From: Bacteroidota bacterium
GTDB taxonomy: Bacteria > Bacteroidota > Bacteroidia > Flavobacteriales > Flavobacteriaceae
Direction of reading: 5' to 3'
DNA length: 64,000 nucleotides
Assembly (NCBI GenBank): GCA_024279425.1
Contig: JAJRRO010000106.1
Location: 1-64,000, forward strand
Part shown: positions 53,827 through 63,223 of the stretch, in pieces
How the letters are laid out: each line of letters begins with the position of its first letter
Position numbering within the stretch: the first letter of the stretch is position 1
The notes under the pieces: model-generated
What the model was told of the DNA's origin: nothing
What the model saw: the letters and a program-made list of their open reading frames with translations, nothing else
The model's database searches: none
Program-made: the position numbers and the translations under genes

Positions 53827-55197
53827 ATGCACAATATTGATATAGAATTGGTAGAAATGACCCTGGATGTCATGAAATACGCCATTAATAGAATCACCAA
53901 AACCTCACTTGAATTAGGGCAACCCAAAAAAGAGGAAGAACTCCGGAAATTGGTAGGGGAAACAATTACTGCTAAGGGTATTGGAGGGGAAAAGGCATTT
54001 CATTTATTTAAGGATGTTTTGGTAAAGGCAACTGTTCCTATAGATCACCCAAGGCATTTGGCCTTTGTTCCTGCGGCACCGACTAGGGCGGCAATCATGT
54101 TCGACCTTGTTACGTCTGCCTCAAGCATTCATGGAGCCTATTGGATGGAAGGTGCCGGGGGGATATTTTGTGAGAATGAAGCTATGAAATGGTTGGTTTC
54201 CCTTACCGGGTTGCCTTCTGAGGCCTTTGGTGTTTTTACCAGTGGGGGTACAGCGGCCAATCTCTCCGCCATGGTGACCGCTAGGGAGTATTGGCGTAGA
54301 AATCCCGATAATTTGAATGAGAAGGCCCTGATGATTACATCTGCAGGCGCGCATTCCTCCATAAAGGCCATGGCGAAGGTCATTGATGCCGATGTATGGC
54401 TGGTCGAAACGGAGGATTCAATGTCGGCAGAAGATTTAAAACGTAAAATAGGCCAATTGAATGGGCACCAGAGGAAGCGACTTTTTGCCGTTGTAGCCAC
54501 AGGAGGAACGACCAATGCGGGAATCATTGATGATTTGGATGGAATAGCTCAAGTTTGTGAACAGGAAAAGCTTTGGTTTCATGTAGATGCGGCATATGGG
54601 GGAGGAGCATTGGCAGCGGATTCTGTCCGTCATTTATTCAAGGGCATTGAGAGGGCGGACAGTATTACCATTGATCCCCATAAATGGTTGTTTTCACCCT
54701 ATGATTGTGGTGCGGTTATTTACAAAAACCCGAAATTGGCCAAAGCTGCACACGCACAGGAAGGATCCTACCTTGAGATTTTCAAGGATGAAGGCGCCCA
54801 AGGGTTTAATCCGGCCGATTATCAAATACAACTAACAAGAAGGGTGAGGGGACTTCCACTTTGGTTTTCACTGGCCATGCATGGTACGGATCGATATAAA
54901 TGGGCGGTTGAAATGGGTATAAAACTTGCAAATTTGGCAGGTAAGCTCATTGAAGAAAATACTGATTTGGAATTGATTAGGGAACCGAGCCTATCTTGTG
55001 TGTTATTCCGCAGAAAAGGTTGGTCCCCAGATGACTATAGAAATTGGACCTATAAAAACCATACCGATGGTTTGGCCTTGGTAACCCCGACTAAATGGAT
55101 CGTGAACAATACGGCTGAAACGGTTGCCCGGTTTTGTTTTATTAATCCAGATACCACAAAAGAGGATATTACTGTTATTTTAGATACAATGAAGTAA
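53827..55197 (+). CDS. PLP-dependent decarboxylase (group II, aromatic-amino-acid/glutamate decarboxylase-like)
   Basis: A 456-residue fold type I enzyme. The PLP lysine is in ITIDPHKWLFSPYDCGAVIY; the PLP phosphate-binding GVFTSGGTAANLSAM and the Asp/Ala segment WFHVDAAYGGGALAAD are present. Sequences of this type are annotated as pyridoxal-dependent decarboxylases (aromatic-L-amino-acid or glutamate type). The substrate is undetermined; there is no accompanying transporter. It is 59 bp downstream of bshC. Confidence 0.88.
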   Translation: MHNIDIELVEMTLDVMKYAINRITKTSLELGQPKKEEELRKLVGETITAKGIGGEKAFHLFKDVLVKATVPIDHPRHLAFVPAAPTRAAIMFDLVTSASSIHGAYWMEGAGGIFCENEAMKWLVSLTGLPSEAFGVFTSGGTAANLSAMVTAREYWRRNPDNLNEKALMITSAGAHSSIKAMAKVIDADVWLVETEDSMSAEDLKRKIGQLNGHQRKRLFAVVATGGTTNAGIIDDLDGIAQVCEQEKLWFHVDAAYGGGALAADSVRHLFKGIERADSITIDPHKWLFSPYDCGAVIYKNPKLAKAAHAQEGSYLEIFKDEGAQGFNPADYQIQLTRRVRGLPLWFSLAMHGTDRYKWAVEMGIKLANLAGKLIEENTDLELIREPSLSCVLFRRKGWSPDDYRNWTYKNHTDGLALVTPTKWIVNNTAETVARFCFINPDTTKEDITVILDTMK

Positions 55198-55205
55198 AAG
55201 TATGA

Positions 55206-55751
55206 TCAAGGTACCAGAAATTCACTGGACCAACCTTTTTCATGCTTAGAAAACTTGATTTTAGTATGCCCTGCAGTATTGAGTTTTAAATATTCAATTC
55301 TGAAGGGATTTATCTCCACAATTGAGAAATAATCGCCTTCTTTTAGGTATTCCAATGAATCAGGACTTTCCAAAGGACTTCCCGGAGCTTCCTTGGTTAT
55401 ATAGTCCTTTCTTGATTCTGCCCCTATATTCTCCCAAGATTTTTGAATCCGAAACTGGTCTGCGTTGATTCGGGCAATTCCTTCTATTCTAAGTTGTAAA
55501 AGCTTTTGCGGATGGTAGAACAACAGGCTTACCCTATTATTCTCTTTGATATGCAGCACTTTTTTTGAACGCTTATCCGTGAAAAAGGTCAATTTTAAAT
55601 CTTGGGAAACATTACGTAAGGCGATAAGCCTTAATCTGGCGAACTTATCAACCCCAAGGGTAGCCATTGCAAAATATCGGAAAGGATGCCCCTGTTCATA
55701 CGCTCCTTTATGCAATTCCTCTTTTATTTCATCAAAGAATTCAGTAGTCAT
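55206..55751 (-). CDS. Pyridoxamine 5'-phosphate oxidase family flavoprotein
   Basis: The ATG at 55751 (MTTEFFDEIKEELHKGAYEQ) is chosen over one 4 codons upstream; either is plausible. A 181-residue split-barrel flavin-binding protein with KLTFFTDKRSKKVLHIKENN and RVSLLFYHPQKLLQLRIEGI. It resembles PNPOx-type proteins but is not PdxH itself (the PdxH C-terminal signature is missing), and may be a heme or flavin oxidoreductase. It is convergent with the decarboxylase, 8 bp apart. Confidence 0.78.
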   Translation of the reverse strand: MTTEFFDEIKEELHKGAYEQGHPFRYFAMATLGVDKFARLRLIALRNVSQDLKLTFFTDKRSKKVLHIKENNRVSLLFYHPQKLLQLRIEGIARINADQFRIQKSWENIGAESRKDYITKEAPGSPLESPDSLEYLKEGDYFSIVEINPFRIEYLKLNTAGHTKIKFSKHEKGWSSEFLVP

Positions 55752-56007
55752 TTTTCTTGTCATTTGTAGCTATAAAGATAATCAAAACCACAGGTAAAAT
55801 ACCAGTTACATGAACTGGATTTGAAAATTTTTACATAAAAAATAATGCATTACAATAGGGGTTTAGAGAAAAAGATGAATTTTTTTAGAAAATAGGTAGG
55901 GTATTTTAGTATATGGTTGTTATATATACAAATTGCTATGAATTAGAAAATTGAGATTTAGTTATTAATTAGTTCATGTGTTTAGGTTGGTTTTTTGATT
56001 TTGATTT

Positions 56008-56038
56008 AAAAAGCCTCGATGTAGGGTCGAGGCTTTTT
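56008..56038. terminator. Bidirectional terminator, first of a tandem pair
   Basis: AAAAAGCCTCGA / TCGAGGCTTTTT is a perfect 12-bp stem with a TGTAGGG loop and CTTTTTT after it. It has good U-tails on both strands. Confidence 0.8.
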
Positions 56039-56140
56039 CTTTTTTGAAACTATTTTTAAGGAATTACTTATTTATACGTCTAAAGCAATGCAAGCTAAAA
56101 ATGCTATGAAAAAAAAAGGTTAGTTTGATTTTTTTGATTA

Positions 56141-56168
56141 AAAAGCTCGGGGTAGTTCTCGAGCTTTT
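56141..56168. terminator. Bidirectional terminator, second of a tandem pair
   Basis: AAAAGCTCGgg / ctCGAGCTTTT forms a 9-11-bp stem with a short loop, then CTTTTT. The preceding 30 bases resemble those of the first terminator. Confidence 0.75.
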
Positions 56169-56475
56169 CTTTTTAGTAACATGTAATAATCGTCTATTCT
56201 CCACAATTGGCAGGAACATAATCCGCTATTGTTTTTCTGTCGATTAACCAATCTAGCCTAGCGTATTGGCACTTCTTACAGGAATCTCAAAATAATCCTC
56301 CTCCTACTCTCCTATTTGGGATAGGATATCAGCAATTATAGAAACAAAGAAGCCTTGAAAAAAACAAAGGTCTTTTGGTTTTAGTTGAAAAATTAACGGG
56401 CCTTCAAATAAACCTGATGTTTCAGCCAGGGTTATTGAATTGTTTCAAAAAGGCATGAAATTTTAGAAATGGTAT

Positions 56476-56856
56476 CTATACCCACTTTAAAAAGAAGTCC
56501 ATTACGGCTTCCTTGAATTCATAATGTAATTTTATGTAGTGTTTCAGGTCATCGTACAAGGATCTTTTCTCGTATTGCAACTGGCCATCCACATTTTTAT
56601 AATGATCGGCACTGTGAAGATTTCCCAATTTGGCGCGACAGCGATGTAATAGTTTGCGGATAGCATCCCTTTCGATCATTATCCGGTTTTGAAAGCTTTC
56701 CAGTTCCAATGAAGATTTTCCTATGGGCTCTCTACTGGTAATTTCCTCTAATTTTTGTTGAAACAATTCCAACTCGGACATATGAAACTTAAGTTCCCTT
56801 TTCCAAATTTCAAGGTTAAAGGTAAGGTCACTTGAATATACTGCTTCTGTTTGCAT
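56476..56856 (-). CDS. Hypothetical coiled-coil protein
   Basis: A 126-residue protein with no signal peptide. It is charged and helical, with a long predicted coiled coil (MSELELFQQKLEEITSREPI, LELESFQNRIMIERDAIRKL) and an aromatic-rich end (LHYEFKEAVMDFFLKW). No domain is recognised. Its 3' side faces the tandem terminators and its 5' side the 390-bp guaA promoter region. Confidence 0.65.
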   Translation of the reverse strand: MQTEAVYSSDLTFNLEIWKRELKFHMSELELFQQKLEEITSREPIGKSSLELESFQNRIMIERDAIRKLLHRCRAKLGNLHSADHYKNVDGQLQYEKRSLYDDLKHYIKLHYEFKEAVMDFFLKWV

Positions 56857-57246
56857 ATTATATGGTTTTACGTTTTACATTAATTTTTGATCGGTTGAAT
56901 CCTTAATAAGATATAGGTATGGCCTTTAGTGTGGTAAAGGTCTTTTCAGGGTATGTTTACCCGGTGTCCAAAAATGTAAATGGGTGAATTGACACGTGGT
57001 TCTAAATTGTTGCAATTGTCTTATAAAAATAAGGTTTTTCCAATAAAAACCCTTGAAAATAATGAAGAAATATAGATGTCATTTGTAACTAATCCTAACA
57101 TTTTCAATTTCGTTTTGATTGTTGTTTGGAAATTTGACTTTTTGTTTGGATCGTTATATTCTTTTGTTGTTTATAAGTTTTTCATTTGTTGGAAAAATAT
57201 CCTTTGAAGATCCTTTTTCCAATTTTTCATTTTACTATTTTTGCCC
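56857..57246. other. Intergenic region between the hypothetical gene and guaA
   Basis: About 390 bp, AT-rich, with no ORF or clear hairpin. It must carry promoters for both divergent genes; the only recognised element is the guaA -7 box at its right end. Confidence 0.5.
57236..57243 (+). promoter_or_regulatory. -7 box directly before guaA
   Basis: TATTTTTG (exact TAnnTTTG) ends 3 bases before the guaA ATG at 57247. If used, the message would be leaderless or nearly so. No TTG at 19-21 bases upstream was found, so the assignment is tentative. Confidence 0.35.
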
Positions 57247-58779
57247 ATGCAAAACAACGTCCTAATACTTGATTTTGGTTCCCAGTACACACAACTTATC
57301 GCTAGAAGGGTTCGGGAACTGAATATTTTCTGTGAAATTAAACCTTACAACAAAGTGCCTCAAGATATGTCGGTTTATAAAGCCGTTATACTTTCGGGTT
57401 CGCCATACTCGGTTCGTGCCGAAGATGCCCCGCATCCTGATCTGTCTCAAATAAAAGGCAAAATCCCTTTGTTGGGTGTTTGTTATGGAGCTCAATATTT
57501 GGCACATTTCCACGGAGGTAAGGTAGCTCCATCAAATACGCGCGAATATGGTAGGGCCAGATTGGCCTCCATAAAGAATGATGAGCCTTTCTTTTATGAA
57601 ATAACCGATGGATCTCAGGTTTGGATGAGCCATAGTGATACTATTAAAGAATTGCCTAAAAATGCTGTGGTTTTGGCAAGTACGGGAGATGTGAAGAATG
57701 CTGCCTACAGAATAGATGGCGAACAGACCTATGCCATTCAATTTCACCCCGAAGTATACCATACGACCCAAGGTAAACTAATATTAGAGAACTTTTTGGT
57801 GCATATTGCCGGTATTGAACAATCATGGACACCCGATGCGTTCGTAGATACTACCGTGGCAGGATTAAAAAAGACGGTTGGGAATGATAAAGTCATCTTA
57901 GGTTTATCGGGCGGTGTCGATTCAACGGTTGCCGCCGTATTATTGCACAAGGCAATTGGGAACCACCTGCATTGCATTTTTGTAAATAACGGATTGCTTC
58001 GTAAAAATGAGTTTCAGGATGTCTTGGATCAGTACGAACATATGGGACTTAATGTTAAAGGAGTTGATGCTTCGGCACGCTTTTTGGATGCCTTGGCTGG
58101 AGAAAGTGACCCCGAGAAAAAACGAAAGATCATTGGAAAGGTGTTTATCGATGTTTTCAATGATGAGGCGCATATGGTAGAAGATGCCAAATGGTTGGCG
58201 CAAGGTACAATTTATCCCGATGTTATAGAATCGGTTTCTGTAACGGGAGGACCATCGGCAACGATTAAAAGTCACCATAATGTTGGTGGATTGCCCGACT
58301 ACATGAAATTAAAAGTGGTAGAGCCTTTGAAAATGTTGTTTAAGGATGAAGTACGAAGGGTAGGTGCCAGTATGAAGATAGATGACGAACGGTTGGGTAG
58401 ACATCCTTTTCCAGGACCAGGCTTGGCCATTCGAATTTTGGGCGATATTACCCGTGAAAAGGTAGCCATATTACAAGAAGTTGATTCTATTTTCATCAAT
58501 GGATTAAGGGAATGGGGACTTTATGATCAAGTTTGGCAGGCCGGAGCCATGCTTTTACCCGTACATAGTGTAGGGGTAATGGGAGATGAAAGGACCTATG
58601 AAAAATGTGTAGCTTTACGTGCTGTGGAAAGTACTGATGGTATGACAGCTGATTGGGTTGATTTGCCTTATGAGTTCTTGCAGAAAACCTCTAATGAGAT
58701 AATAAACAAGGTGCCAGGTGTGAACAGGGTTGTTTATGATATTAGTTCCAAACCACCGGCAACCATAGAATGGGAATAA
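57247..58779 (+). CDS. guaA: GMP synthase (glutamine-hydrolysing)
   Basis: A 510-residue cytoplasmic enzyme converting XMP to GMP with glutamine and ATP. Glutamine amidotransferase domain residues 1-195 with nucleophile C79 ([14 protein letters not shown]) and [12 protein letters not shown]-PPase domain with P-loop [16 protein letters not shown]-terminal dimerisation domain with [19 protein letters not shown] and [15 protein letters not shown]. Length is canonical. The ATG at 57247 is chosen over a TTG 6 bases upstream. It is followed 2 bp later by the LysM gene. Confidence 0.97.
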   Translation: MQNNVLILDFGSQYTQLIARRVRELNIFCEIKPYNKVPQDMSVYKAVILSGSPYSVRAEDAPHPDLSQIKGKIPLLGVCYGAQYLAHFHGGKVAPSNTREYGRARLASIKNDEPFFYEITDGSQVWMSHSDTIKELPKNAVVLASTGDVKNAAYRIDGEQTYAIQFHPEVYHTTQGKLILENFLVHIAGIEQSWTPDAFVDTTVAGLKKTVGNDKVILGLSGGVDSTVAAVLLHKAIGNHLHCIFVNNGLLRKNEFQDVLDQYEHMGLNVKGVDASARFLDALAGESDPEKKRKIIGKVFIDVFNDEAHMVEDAKWLAQGTIYPDVIESVSVTGGPSATIKSHHNVGGLPDYMKLKVVEPLKMLFKDEVRRVGASMKIDDERLGRHPFPGPGLAIRILGDITREKVAILQEVDSIFINGLREWGLYDQVWQAGAMLLPVHSVGVMGDERTYEKCVALRAVESTDGMTADWVDLPYEFLQKTSNEIINKVPGVNRVVYDISSKPPATIEWE

Positions 58780-58781
58780 TT

Positions 58782-60977
58782 ATGAGCCAGCTTATCAAGA
58801 ATTTTGTTGTTTTACTTCTTTTTACCCTAGTTGGGTGTAAGGCAGTTGCCCAAAAATTTACCACCCATTCAGTGAAAGAAGGGGAAACTTTGGAAACCAT
58901 TGCCAAACAATACAAAGTTACGCCCTATAATATTTTAACGTATAACAAGGAAATCAAAGGAAGGGAAGATATAAAGCCCAATACGATTTTGGTTATTCCC
59001 ACCGGAGCCAATGTTTCAGAAATTGTAAAAGATTCCAAAGTCAAAAAGACCAATCAAGTTTCGAAAATAGAAGATGACCAAGATCTAGATGAACCCATTG
59101 GTTTTTCGACACATAGGGTGCGTAAAAAAGAGACGCTGTTCGGTATTTCGAAGCGTTATCACATTACCGAAAACGATATTAAGAAATACAATCCCGATTT
59201 GTATTCAATGTTCCTTAAAAAGGGAATGAGGCTCAAGATTCCTAAATATAGTAGAGAAAGACCTGATCCGAACGCCTTGGATGAAAATGACCTTGAAACC
59301 TATACGGTTGAACCCAAAGAAACCCGATGGAGTATTGCCCATAAATACGGTATTACCATAGACAGTATGTTGGTCCTGAACCCAGAACTATCCAAGACAA
59401 CTAATTATTTGGCAGCAGGACAAGAACTTAGAATGCCAAAGCCGCTGGGGAGTTCCCTTGAAAACCAGGAAACACAATTGTATATTTCGTATACCGTTCC
59501 TCCTAAAATGAATTTCTACCGTTTGGAAAAGGAGTACAATGTAAAGTCCGACGAGATTGTTCGTCTCAATCCTGAGATAGTAGAACGTGGAGGCCTAAAA
59601 GAGGGAATGGTTATTCGTCTCCCTGAGAAAAAGACCGATCCAGGGGAAATCAATACCGAAAACTATATTTTTTATGAAGTAAAACCCAAGCAGACCGAGT
59701 TTTCATTGACTCGAAAATTGGGGATATCCTATGTGGATTTATTGGAATTGAATCCAGATCTAAAGGATGGGTTAAAAGCAGGAATGGTACTTAAGTTACC
59801 GAAAGATCAAACAGGTGATTTTGAGGTTAGAAATGCTTTGGTGCTTGACAAATTGATTTTGTTGGATAGTATAAACCCCATCAATAAACCAAGCTTAATG
59901 TTCCTATTGCCCTTTCGTTTGAACCGCTTGGATTTAAGAGACAAGGAATCAGTAAAAGAAACGATTGGGAATAAGAATTACTTAAAATATAGTCTTGGGC
60001 TATATTCTGGGGCATTGATAGCAATAGATTCCATCGCCAAGCTGGGTATTTCTGTCGATGTTAAAACCTTTGATAACCAATTGGATCAACTGAGGACCAA
60101 AGAAATCTTAATGCACGAAAATTTACATAATGTAAGCGCCATTGTAGGTCCATTAGATCTCCCATCCTTAAAGGAAGTGGCCGTACAGGCATTACAATAT
60201 CAAGTGCCAGTAATTGCCCCAATTCCGACCAAAAGTGATTTGAGCTTGAGTAATGTGTTTTTTTCCTATACTTCGGATCACGTATTAAGAGAGCGAATGT
60301 TGAAATATATCGAGGGCAAGGTTACGGATCAAAACATCATAATAATTGCCGATGAGAAAAGTAGTGCAGTTAGGGATACTATCTCGGAGCGATTTCCTTT
60401 GGCCAAAGTCCTTAAAGTTCAGGAAGAAGAAAAGAATATTGGGATAGACCGTGAGATACTTGCAACAATGTTGTCTGAGGAATTTGATAACTGGGTGTTT
60501 GTTGAAACAGGGAACTTTAAACTAATATCGAGTGTGGTGTCCATTTTAAACGCTTTTGAGGACTCTTATCTTGATCTTGAAACCAGCACCAAAAAATTAA
60601 AGGTGAAAATGTTGACCACGAACAAGAATAGGGATTTTGATAATGATATTATTTCCAGTACACATTTATCGAATCTTAATTTCACCTACCCATCGGTATA
60701 TCGGGAAGTTGGCAATAGCTCTTTTGTAAATGCGTATCGCAGGAGATTTGGCGATGTCCCTGACCGTTATGCTGTTCGCGGTTTTGATCTTACATATGAC
60801 CTGCTTTTAAAGCTGGCCTTTAAAAACAATTTAATGGAGGTTTCTCAAATCATTGGTGAAACCGAGTACACTGGGAATAAATTTTCCTATGAAAAGGATA
60901 GGACTTCGGGATACTTCAATCAGGCATCTTATATCATGACAATCGATGATCTTCGGATTGTGGAATTAAAAGATTAA
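58782..60977 (+). CDS. LysM-repeat protein fused to a periplasmic-binding-protein-like domain
   Basis: A 731-residue exported protein; LLLFTLVGCKAVAQ reads as a lipobox or a signal-peptidase-I site. Residues 27-350 hold five LysM modules, each about 45-50 residues (HSVKEGETLETIAKQYKVTP, HRVRKKETLFGISKRYHITE, YTVEPKETRWSIAHKYGITI, and two more), expected to bind peptidoglycan. Residues 375-731 resemble a type 1 periplasmic-binding fold (SLGLYSGALIAIDSIAKLGI, VSAIVGPLDLPSLKEVAVQA). Ligand unknown; possibly a cell-wall-anchored sensor. It follows guaA by 2 bp, then the OsmC gene by 2 bp. Confidence 0.85.
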   Translation: MSQLIKNFVVLLLFTLVGCKAVAQKFTTHSVKEGETLETIAKQYKVTPYNILTYNKEIKGREDIKPNTILVIPTGANVSEIVKDSKVKKTNQVSKIEDDQDLDEPIGFSTHRVRKKETLFGISKRYHITENDIKKYNPDLYSMFLKKGMRLKIPKYSRERPDPNALDENDLETYTVEPKETRWSIAHKYGITIDSMLVLNPELSKTTNYLAAGQELRMPKPLGSSLENQETQLYISYTVPPKMNFYRLEKEYNVKSDEIVRLNPEIVERGGLKEGMVIRLPEKKTDPGEINTENYIFYEVKPKQTEFSLTRKLGISYVDLLELNPDLKDGLKAGMVLKLPKDQTGDFEVRNALVLDKLILLDSINPINKPSLMFLLPFRLNRLDLRDKESVKETIGNKNYLKYSLGLYSGALIAIDSIAKLGISVDVKTFDNQLDQLRTKEILMHENLHNVSAIVGPLDLPSLKEVAVQALQYQVPVIAPIPTKSDLSLSNVFFSYTSDHVLRERMLKYIEGKVTDQNIIIIADEKSSAVRDTISERFPLAKVLKVQEEEKNIGIDREILATMLSEEFDNWVFVETGNFKLISSVVSILNAFEDSYLDLETSTKKLKVKMLTTNKNRDFDNDIISSTHLSNLNFTYPSVYREVGNSSFVNAYRRRFGDVPDRYAVRGFDLTYDLLLKLAFKNNLMEVSQIIGETEYTGNKFSYEKDRTSGYFNQASYIMTIDDLRIVELKD

Positions 60978-60979
60978 AT

Positions 60980-61384
60980 ATGATATCAAAGGTCATCTAT
61001 ACCGGTAATTTACGAACCTCATGTGAACACCTTGGATCAGGAGATACATTCATTACTGATGCGCCGTTAGACAATAATGGATTGGGGCAAGCATTTTCAC
61101 CCACCGATACCGTTGCTACAGGTTTGGCAAGTTGCATGATTACGACGATGGGTATTAAGGCTAAGGGACTTGAAGTTGATTTGACCAATGCTGTAGCTGA
61201 GGTTACCAAACATATGAAAGCCAATCCTCGACGAATCTCAAAAATTGAAGTGAGGCTTAGTCTACCTTCAAATGTTTCTGATAAGAACCGTAAAATCTTG
61301 GAGCATACAGCGAATACCTGCCCGGTTCTTTATAGTTTGCATTCGGATATAGAAAAAGCAATCTCCTACCATTGGGTCCTTTAA
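60980..61384 (+). CDS. OsmC family peroxidase-like protein
   Basis: A 134-residue thiol-dependent peroxidase fold. The two reactive cysteines are in TGLASCMITTMGIKA and NTCPVLYSLHSDIEKAI. OsmC/Ohr proteins reduce organic hydroperoxides, a role that fits oxidative stress defence, but the exact subgroup (OsmC or Ohr-like YhfA) is not clear. It overlaps the following gene by 13 bp and follows the LysM gene by 2 bp, so it is in the same operon. Confidence 0.9.
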   Translation: MISKVIYTGNLRTSCEHLGSGDTFITDAPLDNNGLGQAFSPTDTVATGLASCMITTMGIKAKGLEVDLTNAVAEVTKHMKANPRRISKIEVRLSLPSNVSDKNRKILEHTANTCPVLYSLHSDIEKAISYHWVL

Positions 61385-61902
61385 AATACATCTTGGTATT
61401 TGGCATAGCTACTACCTTGAATTTTGCTGCAGTACAGGAGGAGGAAGCCATTGAATGGATTACTGAAAGCAAATTGACCTGGAAAGATTTCAGGGGGAAG
61501 ACGCCAAGTAATGTTAGGGCAGCTGCAACGACAGCAAGTGGAATTAGCTATGAGTTTTCAACTCGTTTTGAGGGTGACGAAATGATGGTGGACTATACCG
61601 TGCTCACTTTTTTCTATCCAATCAAATCTTGGTATAAGCCCAAAATATGTAATGATTTGACCTTAATTCACGAACAATTACATTTTGATATTTCAGAGCT
61701 TTTTGCAAGAAGAATGCGCAAGCAGATGAATTCAATGGTTTTTACTAATAATGTAAAGGCCGAGGTGAAAAAAATCTACAAGAAAATTCTGAATGAACTC
61801 AGTGATTTTCAGAACTTATATGACAACCAGACTAATTTTTCACGTGACAAGGAACAACAGTTGCTCTGGAACAAAAAAATAAGGGAGGCATTAAAAAAAT
61901 AA
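61372..61902 (+). CDS. DUF922 zinc-dependent protease-like protein
   Basis: A 176-residue exported protein beginning with a signal segment (TTG start, MGPLKYILVFGIATTLNFAA). The HExxH zincin motif is HEQLHFD in NDLTLIHEQLHFDISELFAR, typical of DUF922 predicted secreted Zn-proteases, preceded by LTWKDFRGKTP. The TTG start overlaps OsmC; an alternative later start would remove the signal peptide. Substrate is unknown. Confidence 0.82.
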   Translation: MGPLKYILVFGIATTLNFAAVQEEEAIEWITESKLTWKDFRGKTPSNVRAAATTASGISYEFSTRFEGDEMMVDYTVLTFFYPIKSWYKPKICNDLTLIHEQLHFDISELFARRMRKQMNSMVFTNNVKAEVKKIYKKILNELSDFQNLYDNQTNFSRDKEQQLLWNKKIREALKK

Positions 61903-61903
61903 A

Positions 61904-62034
61904 GAGGGTGTCTAAAAAGTACAGGAATCATGGTATTGTCAGGTTGAGCGCAGTCGAAACCTATTGATTTTTAAATAGATCAAGTTCTCGACTCCGCTCG
62001 AACTGACAGAAAGGGTTGCTTTTTAGACACCCTC
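61904..62034. repeat. 131-bp palindromic repeat element between convergent genes
   Basis: GAGGGTGTCTAAAAAG at 61904-61919 is the exact reverse complement of 62019-62034. Inside, TGTCAGGTTGAGCGCAGTCGA (start 61937) and TCTCGACTCCGCTCGAACTGACA (to 62008) form a second imperfect inverted pair, with the TGTCA...TGACA end typical of dispersed flavobacterial palindromes. It probably acts as a shared transcription stop for the DUF922 gene and the minus-strand isomerase gene. Confidence 0.75.
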
Positions 62035-62054
62035 ATACACAATTTCCGGGTTAT

Positions 62055-62924
62055 TTAGACATCACATATAGTGACTCCCAGCTTTAGTGCAGCGATTTTA
62101 TCTTCCCATGTGGGTATGAATTCTTGTGCCACATGGCCCTCGTATCCCGTTTCTAAAATAGCTTTCATAATCGCTGGATAAAACAACTCCTGGGTTTCAT
62201 CAATCTCATGTCTACCTGGATTGCCCCCAGTATGATAGTGGCCAAAATACTGATGATGTTTCTTGATCGTCCGGATAATATCGCCTTCCATGATCTGCAT
62301 ATGATAAATGTCGTACAGCAATTTAAAATTATCAGAACCTAATTGTTTGCATAGCTCAACACCCCACTCGGAGAGGTCACACATATAATCAGCATGGTCA
62401 ACTTTTGAATTGAGTAGTTCCATTTGAATGATCACTCCATGTTTCTCTGCGATGGGTATTATCTGTTTCAAGCCTTCAACACAGTTTTTGAGTCCAACAA
62501 TATCATCCATTCCATTTCGATTTCCGCTAAAGCAAATAAGATTGGTGTAGCCAGCTTCTGCCACTTTGGGAATGACTTGGGCATAATCCTTTATTAAATC
62601 CTCATGATATTTGGGCTCGTTCCATCCTTTTTCGATGCCCATTCCGGCACCCCAACACATAGAGGCATGTATATTGTATTTTTTCATCAAAGGCCAATCT
62701 TCCGGCCCCGTTAAATCCATTGCCTTTATTCCCAACTCGTTAAGGTTTTTTAGGAATTCTTCCATGGGTATCTTACCGTAACACCAGCGGCATACACTGT
62801 GATTGATGTTATTGTTTAGCTTCATATGGTTTTCAATTGTGGATTCAGATGCATTTGCCGTATTGCCAGCGAGCAATCCAACAGAGGCAACTGCCGAAGT
62901 GCCAATAAAGGTTCTTCGTTTCAT
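62055..62924 (-). CDS. Hydroxypyruvate-isomerase/sugar-phosphate-isomerase-like TIM-barrel protein
   Basis: The ATG at 62924 (MKRRTFIGTSAVASVGLLAG) begins a Tat-like signal (KRRTFIG), so the protein is exported; the long upstream extension is unlikely. The mature TIM barrel has NHSVCRWCYGKIPMEEFLKN, KAMDLTGPEDWPL, IIQMELLNSKVDHADYMCD, LLYDIYHMQIMEGDI and GHYHTGGNPGRHEI, with the Glu/His/Asp metal ligands of this family. It is a hydroxypyruvate isomerase-like sugar isomerase; the substrate is unknown. Confidence 0.87.
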   Translation of the reverse strand: MKRRTFIGTSAVASVGLLAGNTANASESTIENHMKLNNNINHSVCRWCYGKIPMEEFLKNLNELGIKAMDLTGPEDWPLMKKYNIHASMCWGAGMGIEKGWNEPKYHEDLIKDYAQVIPKVAEAGYTNLICFSGNRNGMDDIVGLKNCVEGLKQIIPIAEKHGVIIQMELLNSKVDHADYMCDLSEWGVELCKQLGSDNFKLLYDIYHMQIMEGDIIRTIKKHHQYFGHYHTGGNPGRHEIDETQELFYPAIMKAILETGYEGHVAQEFIPTWEDKIAALKLGVTICDV

Positions 62925-62980
62925 ATAGTTTTTACTTATCAATTTAAAAGTTATTAAAGATAATTTTTTTAGATTTAAAA

Positions 62981-63223
62981 ATGGAAATATATCCCGATAA
63001 GAAAAAGTTGATTGAACTGGCACATTATAAAATGCCCATAGGTAAATTCAAGAATCGCTATTTGATCGATTTGCCAGAGCCGTATTTGGTATGGTTTCAA
63101 CAAAAGGGATTTCCAGAGGGTAAGCTAGGAATGCTGCTAAAGTCAATGTTAGAGATAAAAATTAATGGCTTAGAACCGTTAATAAGAAAGATTCAAAGAG
63201 AATTTCCAAAGGAATCCCTGTGA
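62981..63223 (+). CDS. DUF3820 family small protein
   Basis: An 80-residue cytoplasmic protein with the DUF3820 core: LAHYKMPIGKFKNRYLIDLP, EPYLVWFQQKGFPEGKLG, ending LIRKIQREFPKESL. Short DUF3820 proteins occur across bacteria, with a presumed nucleic-acid link because the same domain is fused to DnaQ-like exonucleases (as in the gene at 28.3 kb here). It is divergent from the TIM-barrel gene and lies 54 bp upstream of pyrG. Confidence 0.88.
   Translation: MEIYPDKKKLIELAHYKMPIGKFKNRYLIDLPEPYLVWFQQKGFPEGKLGMLLKSMLEIKINGLEPLIRKIQREFPKESL

Larger units (their letters stand above)
55752..56475. other. Intergenic region with two tandem terminator units
   Basis: About 720 bp without a long gene. 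The two hairpins at 56.0 and 56.15 kb are preceded by matching sequence (GGTTGG/GGTTAG, TTTTTTGATT, AAAAAGC), so they look duplicated. The ATG at 56088 opens an 11-codon frame (MQAKNAMKKKG). At 56390-56467 a plus-strand frame gives INGPSNKPDVSARVIELFQK plus GMKF, which may be another gene tail. No function assigned. Confidence 0.4.
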
